Part shown: positions 57,380-64,000 of the stretch, piece by piece | Layout of the letters: each line of letters starts with the position of its first letter | Position numbering within the stretch: position 1 is the stretch's first letter | Assembly: GCF_013377535.1 (NCBI RefSeq) | Contig: NZ_JABCJE010000014.1 | Location: 1 to 64,000 of the forward strand | Direction: 5' to 3' | Source: Donghicola mangrovi | GTDB lineage: Bacteria; Pseudomonadota; Alphaproteobacteria; Rhodobacterales; Rhodobacteraceae | Length of the DNA stretch: 64,000 bases | Program-made: the position numbers and the translations under genes | The notes under the pieces: generated by a model | The model's database searches: none | What the model was told of the DNA's origin: nothing | What the model saw: the letters and a program-made list of their open reading frames with translations, nothing else

Positions 57380-57976
57380 TCAGGTGTGCGCCACAATCTG
57401 CTGGACGACCGGATGCATCCAGGCCGGGACGTGTTTACTTTGCTTTGCGAGTTGTGCTCGATCCTTGGCGTCCAGCGTCCGCGCGATTTTCCCGATCACT
57501 TGATCGTCCATGCGATCCTTGCCGAGATAGCGCAGCGCTTGAAAGACAGTGCCTGTCTTCGACCCAGCTCCAACCAATGTCTTCGGAGAAGCTTTACGGA
57601 ACTGGATCACCTGTCGCCCGACTTTCTTCGTTCGAGTCGGTCCGTCGGTCATGTAGGTCGGGGTAGAGGGTACTTGAGTGGACAGACCCAGCTGGTTTGC
57701 TGCCATGGCGGGGGAGGGTTGCAGAACCTGATTGTCCTTCCGCGCGACAGCGCGCGCAATGTCATCGGTAGATGGCGCCAGAAGCCCAAACCGCGGGCTT
57801 TGCCTCGGGTAGTCATAGAGCCCCCGTGTCAGCCGCCGGATCACACCTTGATCGGTCAGGCGCGACAAAGCCTGATCTACGCTTGCTCGCGATCCGATAT
57901 CGAGGAAGTCTGACGGCGCGAAGATCGCGCCCCGTCCTTTTCCGAGAATACGTTGCTTGACTTTTGACGTGATCAT
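57380..57976 (-). CDS. AbiEi-type antitoxin and repressor (DUF6088)
   Basis: A 198-aa protein with an N-terminal winged helix (APSDFLDIGSRASVDQALSRL, LTRGLYDYPRQSPRFG) typical of AbiEi/DUF6088 antitoxins. It neutralises AbiEii and represses its own promoter through inverted repeats, one of which is visible 15 bp upstream. First gene of the pair. Confidence 0.88.
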   Translation of the reverse strand: MITSKVKQRILGKGRGAIFAPSDFLDIGSRASVDQALSRLTDQGVIRRLTRGLYDYPRQSPRFGLLAPSTDDIARAVARKDNQVLQPSPAMAANQLGLSTQVPSTPTYMTDGPTRTKKVGRQVIQFRKASPKTLVGAGSKTGTVFQALRYLGKDRMDDQVIGKIARTLDAKDRAQLAKQSKHVPAWMHPVVQQIVAHT

Positions 57977-57990
57977 GGCTCAACTCCATG

Positions 57991-58016
57991 TCAGAAAATA
58001 GGATATGTTTTTCTGA
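57991..58016. promoter_or_regulatory. Palindromic operator upstream of the AbiE pair
   Basis: TCAGAAAA (57991-57998) and TTTTCTGA (58009-58016) with a 10-bp spacer lie 14 bp before the antitoxin ATG. Placement fits autorepression by the AbiEi winged helix. Confidence 0.6.
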
Positions 58017-58140
58017 ACGTCAAGTGCTGCGGCTCTGGTAAAAATCCGGCACAATGGGCGGAGAGCGGTCGTTCGCTGCGCGGTTCACGAACGTCCGGGA
58101 CGCGGACGAACCTGAAGTTCGGCGTCGAGCTGAAGTAGAC

Positions 58141-59367
58141 TGGACTTGCATCACTTCCGTTCCGGTTTTCTGCGAGCAATGCTCGCCATAAAGGAGACCG
58201 GATATGGCACCCAAACATGGTGAAGACTTTAAGCGCGAGGCGGTTCGGATCGCGATGCACAGCGGCCTGACACGTCGACAGGTAGCCTCAGATCTTGGGG
58301 TCGGGTTTTCGACCTTGGGCAAGTGGATGCGTGATTATTCGACGGACCCGGCGGCCGCCGAGGACGCGGAGCTGCGCCGCGAGAATGAGCGCTTGCGCAA
58401 AGAGAACCGTATTTTACGGGAGGAGAGGGAGGTATTAAAAAAGGCCGAGATCTTCTTCGCAAGCCAAAAGCAATGAGATTTCAATTCATTGCGGAGTATC
58501 GCGGAGATCTTTCACGCGCCCGTCTGTGCCGCATGATGCAGGTTTCGGACCGTGGGTTACGTGCGTGGCGAAGCAGACCGTCGTCACGGCATCAGCGTCG
58601 CGACATGATCCTCTTGGCGCATATCCGCGAACAGCACCGGCTTAGCTTGGGCAGCTATGGCCGTCCGCGCATGACGCAGGAATTGAAAGAGCTAAGTATT
58701 CAGGTCGGCCAGCGCCGCGTCGCCCGGATCATGCGCGATAACGGTATCCAGGTTTTACGCAGCCGCAATTTTGAACGCACCACCGACAGCGATCACAGCT
58801 TCAACATTGCCCCGAACCGCCTGAACCAGGATTTCACTGCGACGGCGCCAAATCAGAAGTGGGCTGGGGACATAACTTACATCTGGACGCGTGAAGGTTG
58901 GTCCTATCTCTCTGTCATCATTGATCTATATTCGCGGCGTGTGATTGGTTGGGCGATCAGCAACCGCATGAAGCAGGATCTGGCCCTGCGTGCTTTGGAC
59001 ATGGCCATCGCCCTGCGGCGCCCCCAACCTGACTGCATTCACCATACCGATCGCGGAGCCCAATACTGCGCTCACGAGTACCAGAAGCGCCTGCGTCGTC
59101 ACAAGCTGATGCCTTCCATGAGTGGCAAGGGAAATTGCTTTGATAACTCGGCTGTTGAGAGCTTCTTCAAATCCCTCAAGGCCGAGTTGATCTGGCGAAA
59201 CACATGGCAGACGCGCCGAGATGTCGAAGTCGCGGTGTTCGAATACATCAACGGCTTCTACAACCCGCGCAGGCGCCATTCAGCACTGGATGGAAAATCA
59301 CCCGTAGCATTCGAAAAATCGGCGCATAACATGAGCAACACACCGGAACAGAAACGGTGCAAGTCCA
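58141..59367 (+). mobile_element. IS3-family insertion sequence
   Basis: 1227 bp bounded by 26-bp imperfect inverted repeats, 22 of 26 identical, both beginning TGGACTTGCA and ending GTTCCGGT. It contains orfA and orfB with an A6G slip site. No clear 3-4 bp target duplication is visible. The right end lies 5 bp from the stop codon of the patatin gene. Confidence 0.88.
58204..58476 (+). CDS. IS3-family transposase OrfA
   Basis: A 90-aa helix-turn-helix protein (FKREAVRIAMHSGLTRRQVA, LGVGFSTLGKWM) followed by a leucine-zipper-like coiled coil (LRRENERLRKENRILREER). An A6G slippery run at 58437-58443 in the 3' part would allow -1 frameshifting into orfB to make the OrfAB transposase. Its stop overlaps the orfB ATG. 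Confidence 0.92.
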   Translation: MAPKHGEDFKREAVRIAMHSGLTRRQVASDLGVGFSTLGKWMRDYSTDPAAAEDAELRRENERLRKENRILREEREVLKKAEIFFASQKQ

Positions 59368-59426
59368 CAAGGTCACTTCATGTAAGTGACCAAGGTGGCT
59401 TCACAAACCTCAGCGCCATGGCGTGA
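58473..59426 (+). CDS. IS3-family transposase OrfB
   Basis: A 317-aa DDE integrase-core protein: D in KWAGDITYIWT, D in IHHTDRGAQYC, E in CFDNSAVESFFKSLK. The reading frame does not stop inside the IS; it runs through the right terminal repeat (ending 59367) and takes about 20 codons from flanking DNA, overlapping the 3' end of the convergent patatin gene. This suggests that the natural stop depends on the insertion site. Confidence 0.92.
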   Translation: MRFQFIAEYRGDLSRARLCRMMQVSDRGLRAWRSRPSSRHQRRDMILLAHIREQHRLSLGSYGRPRMTQELKELSIQVGQRRVARIMRDNGIQVLRSRNFERTTDSDHSFNIAPNRLNQDFTATAPNQKWAGDITYIWTREGWSYLSVIIDLYSRRVIGWAISNRMKQDLALRALDMAIALRRPQPDCIHHTDRGAQYCAHEYQKRLRRHKLMPSMSGKGNCFDNSAVESFFKSLKAELIWRNTWQTRRDVEVAVFEYINGFYNPRRRHSALDGKSPVAFEKSAHNMSNTPEQKRCKSTRSLHVSDQGGFTNLSAMA

Positions 59427-60488
59427 AAGAAGGTCGAAGTCGTCTTCCGATATTCGGGTCAAGTTGGTCGGGTAGTTCAACGAGACGGCGCCCTGCTCGT
59501 CGGTGAGCCGTTCCGCGAGTGCCGTGGAATCCATCTCGAACTGCCGCATGGACACGCCCATTCGTAGTAGAACGCCCTTCACTTCTCCACGCAAAATCGA
59601 TCCCATCAGCATGCGGGAACGCAGTGCCCGTATCTGATCGCTTGCAATGTCGAAGAGCCGCGGCGAGTTGAGCCTGCCCTGAAGCATCCCGGTGATCGAA
59701 AAAGGCCGCGGCGCAGTCAAAGGGCCCGAGGCATCGCTGCAGATGAGGAAGTCACATCCCTGAAGGCCGTCAGCGGGCTTGTAGATAGCCTCCAGACCCA
59801 TGTTCTCGTATGCACCACCATCCCAGAGCCGAACGCGCTGCATCGGGCGTGAAATCTTCTCCTTTGGTGTTTTGGTCGCTCGATCCGTCTTCCACCAGCC
59901 ATGTTCCGGTAACTCGAGCCGCAGGATGCCAATCGCGTATGGCACCGCTGCCGACGCCGCAATGGCCGTTGCGATCGGGACGTCCGGGCTGAAGTGACGC
60001 CCGAACTGCCAGTCCCCCATCAACCTCTTCGAGAACCGCCAGTTCTTGCCGGTCTCGAAGCAGGTCGTGTTGATATGCCATTCCGGTGTGTCAGGCAGAT
60101 CCTTCACGGATCCTCTGACACCCCAGCGAGCGGCGAGAAGCTTCGGAAGGATTTCGGCTCTTCGAAAAAGGATTCGAATGTTCTCGCGAAGGATCCCGCG
60201 CCAACCCAGGGCGGTGAGGCTGAACAGGTCGCCGGCCGTAAGCCTCTTGCGAAGTTCGGGATAGATCTCGTCCAGGAACTGTCTGGAGGTCGGCCATTTG
60301 AGATCAGCGTGGGAGAAGATCGCGCCCACGATCAAGCTCCCTCCGGACACGGTCGAAATCTGCGTGACTTCCTCGAGGCGGCCCAACATTGCAAGATGCC
60401 GGAGTACGCCCAGGTGAAACACCGCGGCACGGACACCGCCGCCCGAAAGAGCGAGGCCCAGCCGCAGCCTGTCTTTGACGCTATCCAT
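59373..60488 (-). CDS. Patatin-like phospholipase, likely effector of the E2-E1-JAB operon
   Basis: A 371-aa patatin/cPLA2-fold hydrolase: oxyanion loop SGGGVR (residues 15-20), nucleophile Ser48 in STVSGGS, catalytic Asp223 in WDGGAYENMG. It has no signal peptide. By analogy with CBASS CapV phospholipases it may degrade the inner membrane when triggered. The start at 60488 overlaps the end of the fusion gene by 8 bp. The stop lies 5 bp from an IS3-family element, so the original C-terminus may have been altered. Confidence 0.85.
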   Translation of the reverse strand: MDSVKDRLRLGLALSGGGVRAAVFHLGVLRHLAMLGRLEEVTQISTVSGGSLIVGAIFSHADLKWPTSRQFLDEIYPELRKRLTAGDLFSLTALGWRGILRENIRILFRRAEILPKLLAARWGVRGSVKDLPDTPEWHINTTCFETGKNWRFSKRLMGDWQFGRHFSPDVPIATAIAASAAVPYAIGILRLELPEHGWWKTDRATKTPKEKISRPMQRVRLWDGGAYENMGLEAIYKPADGLQGCDFLICSDASGPLTAPRPFSITGMLQGRLNSPRLFDIASDQIRALRSRMLMGSILRGEVKGVLLRMGVSMRQFEMDSTALAERLTDEQGAVSLNYPTNLTRISEDDFDLLSRHGAEVCEATLVTYMK

Positions 60489-62721
60489 TTGCCGACCTCC
60501 TCGTTCCGGCCAAGAGCACCGACATGTCGTCTTCCGCAACGATCAATGACACGGCAGGTAGGCCGTCGAGTTCCATGGCGTCCCTTAGTTGCCTGATCTG
60601 TTCGAGATCGGTGCCGCTTGGACGTGAGGAACGGCCGGCCGGATGCGAATGCCATTCGCCGATGTACCGAATCTGGTTACCTGTCCGGGCGGCAGCAGCC
60701 TCGATGTCCTTGCGCAGCCGGGAGATGCCGCGAGTAAACGACGACGAAGTGCCGACGCTGTCGCTGGGCGGAGGAAGTGCTCCGACGACGTCGACGCGAC
60801 GGCGTTCGAAATCGAACATTCCCATCAGCGATCCACCGGTTTCCGATGGCAGCGCCGCCGAACGGCGTTGGCGGACTTCAAGCTTCAAAGAGGCTGGCAG
60901 GACGACCGACCAACCCTCGGCCTTCGTCGTCGACATGGTGCCGGAAACCGTAGTGCTCCTTACGCCATCCTCATTCACGGTCCAGATCTTGAGCGCCGCA
61001 TTCGTCGTCCTGACACCGGATGCGATCCCTGCAGCGATCAGGCCCGAAAACATCTGGATCGACGCCATCGGGATCCTGTTAGTAAGCGCTCTGCACGCCC
61101 CGGTATACTGCATCCGGTCGACGGCACCGAGGTGGCCCTCGAGAGCGGGGTTCTGCAACACCTCGCGGAGATACAGGGTCTCGAGATCCCGGAGTGTCAA
61201 GGAGCGCGCCTCGTCCTCGATCATGAGCACCGCGGACTTACCATCGGGCGTGAAGAACGCGCAGAGACGCCGGGCAGCGCTCGGCAGGTCGGACGCCCAC
61301 CGGGAAACGGGAACAGTGGCAGAGGCGTCGAGGATGAATTCGGCGTCGCCGATCTGCTGATCCAATACCGCCTTGTCGATTGGGGTCAGGACGTTGTCGA
61401 CGACAGGACGCGCATCAACGTCGTCCCTGATCCCCATGAGCCTGTTAGCGAGCCCGATGGCCTTGCTTCTACCGACGAACTGGTTGTTGAGCGTGTGCCT
61501 CGCCACGTTGTGGGGAAGTAGAGTGTCGTCGTCTACGATCGTCCATTTGAAGAGCCCCTGTCGGGCGAGTATTTCCGAGATCGCCGAACCGGCGGATCCG
61601 GCGCCGATCATGAGCACTCGACGGTCGTCGGCATGGGGCTCGCCAGAGAGAAGGGCCGCACCGGCTGCATCGAACTCCTTGTGAACGAAGGACATAGATA
61701 CCGGAAAGTCGCGCACCGCATCCATCGATACGCGCGCGCCGAAATTAGGGAGGAAGTTGATCCCCTTCGCCTCGCCGGAGACGTTGCGCAAGAGGAAGCC
61801 CATCTTCTCGCCGATCTCTCCGGGGCTGTATGCCGTCACGAACGCTACCGTCTCGGTCGTTCCGACATCACTGGTGGTCGGATCGATCTGGGGCATCGTC
61901 ACCAGAAAACAGGTGATACGCTTGCCGTCTCCTATTTCCTTCTTGCCATTCACCCAGTCCTTGATGGACTGCTGGAGCAGAATCGGAAAATCGACCCCAG
62001 CATCGACCAGAAAGTCCGACAACTGTCCGAGATCTCGGGGCGCCCTCTTTATCCGCTTCATCTGCTGTGGCTCGATCGCGCAATGGAAGGCCATCAAGCG
62101 GATATCGTCGCCTCTGGCACCCGACGGCCTTGATCCCCCAATGAAGATGCACTGGGCTTCTTGGTCGACGGCCCAGATGAACAGGCTCGAGCCTAGCCTA
62201 GCCGCCTCCCAGAAATCGTTCTTCAAGATAATCTGGCTGAAACTGTCCGGAAGGAAAAGAGGGTCGAGGGGCTGACCAGCGCCGTGAAGCTCGCCTTGGC
62301 ATGCCTTCTCGAACCAGCCGCTCAGACGACCCATGAGTTCGGCGGCGGTGTAGAAGCTCCGAGTGTCCTGCCATGGCCGGTCGTCGATGCAGATGCAGGC
62401 GGGGAATCCTTCCGGCATCAGGTTCTGATGCGGAGTGTCGGGAAAATCCGGGCGGGCTACGAGGACCGCAAACGCCATTGAGCCGGTCCGCGCGAAACAC
62501 AGGGTCAATGATTCCACAGGCAGTATGTCATAGACGGGACGCTGCGGCCGCTCGACCACCAGGTCGAATGAAAGAAGATCGAACTCTTCGAACCGTCGGC
62601 ACTCTCCGAGGGTAGTGTAGCTGTCGCCCGGCCCCACGACATAGTCATGAAGCGCCTTCGCAAGAGGATTGGCGAATTCTTGGACGTCGACGACGTTCGA
62701 TCCTTCAGGCTGCCAGTACAT
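60481..62721 (-). CDS. E2-E1-JAB triple fusion: ubiquitin-like conjugation and deconjugation enzyme
   Basis: A 746-aa cytoplasmic protein. Residues ~1-160 are E2-like, with ACICIDDRPW resembling the E2 active site; Cys111 is the candidate catalytic residue. Residues 160-360 are of unclear fold. Residues ~365-600 form a ThiF/E1 adenylation domain with GAGSAGSA (373-380), VDDDTLLPHNVARHT and Cys543 in TGACRAL as possible catalytic Cys. Residues ~610-746 form a JAB/JAMM peptidase with Glu627, H691-S-H693-P and S702-x2-D705. It combines in one chain what CBASS Cap2 and Cap3 do. ATG 62721 lies 4 bp after the MBL stop. Confidence 0.85.
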   Translation of the reverse strand: MYWQPEGSNVVDVQEFANPLAKALHDYVVGPGDSYTTLGECRRFEEFDLLSFDLVVERPQRPVYDILPVESLTLCFARTGSMAFAVLVARPDFPDTPHQNLMPEGFPACICIDDRPWQDTRSFYTAAELMGRLSGWFEKACQGELHGAGQPLDPLFLPDSFSQIILKNDFWEAARLGSSLFIWAVDQEAQCIFIGGSRPSGARGDDIRLMAFHCAIEPQQMKRIKRAPRDLGQLSDFLVDAGVDFPILLQQSIKDWVNGKKEIGDGKRITCFLVTMPQIDPTTSDVGTTETVAFVTAYSPGEIGEKMGFLLRNVSGEAKGINFLPNFGARVSMDAVRDFPVSMSFVHKEFDAAGAALLSGEPHADDRRVLMIGAGSAGSAISEILARQGLFKWTIVDDDTLLPHNVARHTLNNQFVGRSKAIGLANRLMGIRDDVDARPVVDNVLTPIDKAVLDQQIGDAEFILDASATVPVSRWASDLPSAARRLCAFFTPDGKSAVLMIEDEARSLTLRDLETLYLREVLQNPALEGHLGAVDRMQYTGACRALTNRIPMASIQMFSGLIAAGIASGVRTTNAALKIWTVNEDGVRSTTVSGTMSTTKAEGWSVVLPASLKLEVRQRRSAALPSETGGSLMGMFDFERRRVDVVGALPPPSDSVGTSSSFTRGISRLRKDIEAAAARTGNQIRYIGEWHSHPAGRSSRPSGTDLEQIRQLRDAMELDGLPAVSLIVAEDDMSVLLAGTRRSANG

Positions 62722-62725
62722 TCCG

Positions 62726-63865
62726 TCAGCCGTTCCTGCCGGCCCGCGTAGGTGTCGACGCGGCGACGCTTGTAGCGGTCGCCGCCGCCGCGAGCATGAC
62801 AGCGACACCTTGGGCGGTAATCTTCAGATGGATAGGCTTCGGCCGGGCTTCAGTGGGGGTCTCCATCGTGACCAAAAACTTGCCGTTGGAATCCTTGATG
62901 ATCTTTTGGTAGTAGGCCGCGGCCTGACGATGCGGAGGCTGCACGTCCTTATCGGCGTCCGTACCCTTCACCGGGATCGGCTTGCTGGGGGACACGATGA
63001 TTTCGTTCTCGCGAGCGAGCTCTTCGAATAGCCACCTCACGTCGTCGACAGGCTCCGTCATGTCCTCGCCCTTCTCAGGCGACAGCGACAGGTAGGAGCA
63101 GTGGTGGAACAGCTTCAGGACGTCCCAGTGCAGGCGGTCCTCGTTTTCGTGTTCGCGGCTCGTCCGGACGATCTGAGAGAGGCTTTCGTGATCGATGTCC
63201 GCACCGAGCAAGACATAGGACTCTTTCATGCCTTCGCGCAGCGTCATCTGCACGACGATCGATCCCTGATTTCGGTCGACCAGGCCAGCATCGGTGCGCC
63301 AGGCGAAAGGACTGTGTACGAAGAACTCGACAGACTCCGAACCCGACTTGTTAAAACCAGGAACCAGCTCGCCCGCATTGACGATGCAGTGCATCCGGGA
63401 CTCAAGCGTAAGACCGTTGTCCGCAAGGTAGGATTTGAGGGCATCCGGACGAGAGAAAACCTTGATGCCCTTCCCTTCCTTCAGACGGTGCCGGGCTTCC
63501 TGCCGGATCACGCGGGCATCGTCGTCGAGAGCGACCTCCGTCAGGACGCCGGCGGGCACCCAGAGTTCGTCGATCTTCATGCGGTCGCCGCCTTGATAAG
63601 CGGCCGCATGTTCGAACCAGAAGAACTCGCTGGAACGGAAGATGTGGTCCTTGTCGAGATGAGTGAAGGCAACCACCCGGAAAGATTCCTGACCGGCCTC
63701 GTCCATGGCATCCCGGATTGCTGTCGGGAGGTCGATCCGCTTATCGAAGGGGTCTTTCTCGTTGCGCATGTGCGCGTAGTCCATCAGGATGACCTGATTG
63801 TTCGCAAGCTGAATAAAGGTCGTGTCAGCATTCCCGGTCGGGAAGAACTTCATGTGTGCCGTCAT
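62726..63865 (-). CDS. ComEC-like metallo-beta-lactamase-fold hydrolase
   Basis: A 379-aa protein, first gene of the operon. The MBL metal motif is THLDKDH (H69, D71, D73, H74), followed by LLGADID (Asp223) and LKLFHHCSYLS (H254, H255), the pattern of the ComEC/Rec2 MBL group, whose members act on DNA or small molecules. The C-terminal ~30 residues are Ala/Thr-rich and end in Gly (TRAGRNG). The start at 63865 (MTAHMKFF) has a GAGG upstream. No signal peptide. Activity is inferred. Confidence 0.82.
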   Translation of the reverse strand: MTAHMKFFPTGNADTTFIQLANNQVILMDYAHMRNEKDPFDKRIDLPTAIRDAMDEAGQESFRVVAFTHLDKDHIFRSSEFFWFEHAAAYQGGDRMKIDELWVPAGVLTEVALDDDARVIRQEARHRLKEGKGIKVFSRPDALKSYLADNGLTLESRMHCIVNAGELVPGFNKSGSESVEFFVHSPFAWRTDAGLVDRNQGSIVVQMTLREGMKESYVLLGADIDHESLSQIVRTSREHENEDRLHWDVLKLFHHCSYLSLSPEKGEDMTEPVDDVRWLFEELARENEIIVSPSKPIPVKGTDADKDVQPPHRQAAAYYQKIIKDSNGKFLVTMETPTEARPKPIHLKITAQGVAVMLAAAATATSVAASTPTRAGRNG

Positions 63866-64000
63866 CTGTAGGGGTCCTCGTCGCCGCACCGCATTGGTTA
63901 GAATTTTGCATTTCAACCAGAAGATGGGGGAGACATGAGCCGACTGCAAGAGAGTACGTTCACTTTTGTTCCGTTTTCTACTTGAGAACTCACCACCCAG
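63866..64000. other. Upstream region of the MBL/E2-E1-JAB/patatin operon
   Basis: Holds the operon promoter region and, on the plus strand, a strong GGGGGAG ribosome-binding site followed by an ATG at 63935 and only 16 codons (MSRLQESTFTFVPFST) before TGA. This may be the start of a broken gene or a chance frame. The window ends here. Confidence 0.4.

Noticed and set aside
59373-63865. Complete type II CBASS operon
   Set aside because: No CD-NTase-like protein (nucleotidyltransferase GS-x-D/E-x-D pattern) is encoded between the patatin and the window end. The only nucleotidyltransferase nearby is the AbiEii toxin, which belongs to its own antitoxin pair on the other side of an IS.
63935-63985. 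16-codon frame with a strong ribosome-binding site upstream of the MBL gene
   Set aside because: Too short to call a gene; it may be a broken start or chance, and the window ends before it can be judged.

Overview
The window looks like a large plasmid or chromid of a GC-rich alphaproteobacterium of the Rhodobacteraceae (Paracoccus / Roseobacter-type). The evidence is protein-level resemblance and gene order: nirI-nirX with nirSECF-DL-GHJN, norCBQDEF, nosCRZDFYLX with a class I cytochrome c550, and a repABC replicon. I ran no database search, so all family names rest on motif recognition.

Region 1 (558-41,679) is a near-gapless denitrification super-cluster covering nitrate to N2. It contains a periplasmic nitrate reductase operon (napFDAGHBC plus a small membrane protein); a molybdenum cofactor pair (DUF2478 protein and MoeA); a Dnr-type Crp/Fnr regulator; the NO reductase operon norCBQDEF-nnrU; nirI-nnrS-nirX; cytochrome cd1 nitrite reductase nirS with the heme d1 pathway nirE-C-F-DL-G-H-J-N, followed by a CbiX-like gene and a 71-aa membrane protein; a dihaem peroxidase divergent from hemN; and the N2O reductase operon nosCRZDFYLX ending in the cytochrome c550 gene. 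Six FNR/Dnr-type 14-bp boxes sit in front of the transcription units. At four of them the distance to the chosen start codon is 58-63 nt. The genes therefore form one regulon: metal cofactor and haem supply, electron donors, reductases and NO-responsive control.

Region 2 (41,735-45,868) is an IS-damaged junction. It has a frameshifted, 5'-truncated IS5-family element abutting the nos promoter box, an IS256-family element whose transposase carries an amber codon, the 3' end of a subtilisin-like (S8) protease gene, an orphan gene of unknown function and a DUF736 gene.

Region 3 (45,824-49,677) is a repABC replicon with parS-like palindromes before and inside repAB, a likely counter-transcribed RNA between repB and repC, and an AT-rich origin candidate inside repC.

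Region 4 (49,689-56,212) is a transposition-type module: tyrosine recombinase, tniA, tniB, tniQ, a DUF1403-type gene and an scpB-like gene. Related short repeats flank tniABQ.

Region 5 (56,261-63,865) looks like a defence island. It has an AbiE-type toxin-antitoxin pair, an IS3-family element and a tightly coupled three-gene operon: a ComEC-like metallo-beta-lactamase, an E2-E1-JAB triple fusion (ubiquitin-like conjugation and deconjugation in one chain) and a patatin phospholipase. The operon resembles type II CBASS ancillary and effector genes, but no CD-NTase cyclase is visible. It is the best candidate here for a poorly described system.

The left edge (1-167) is a decayed IS30-type transposase start containing a 7-bp tandem repeat.
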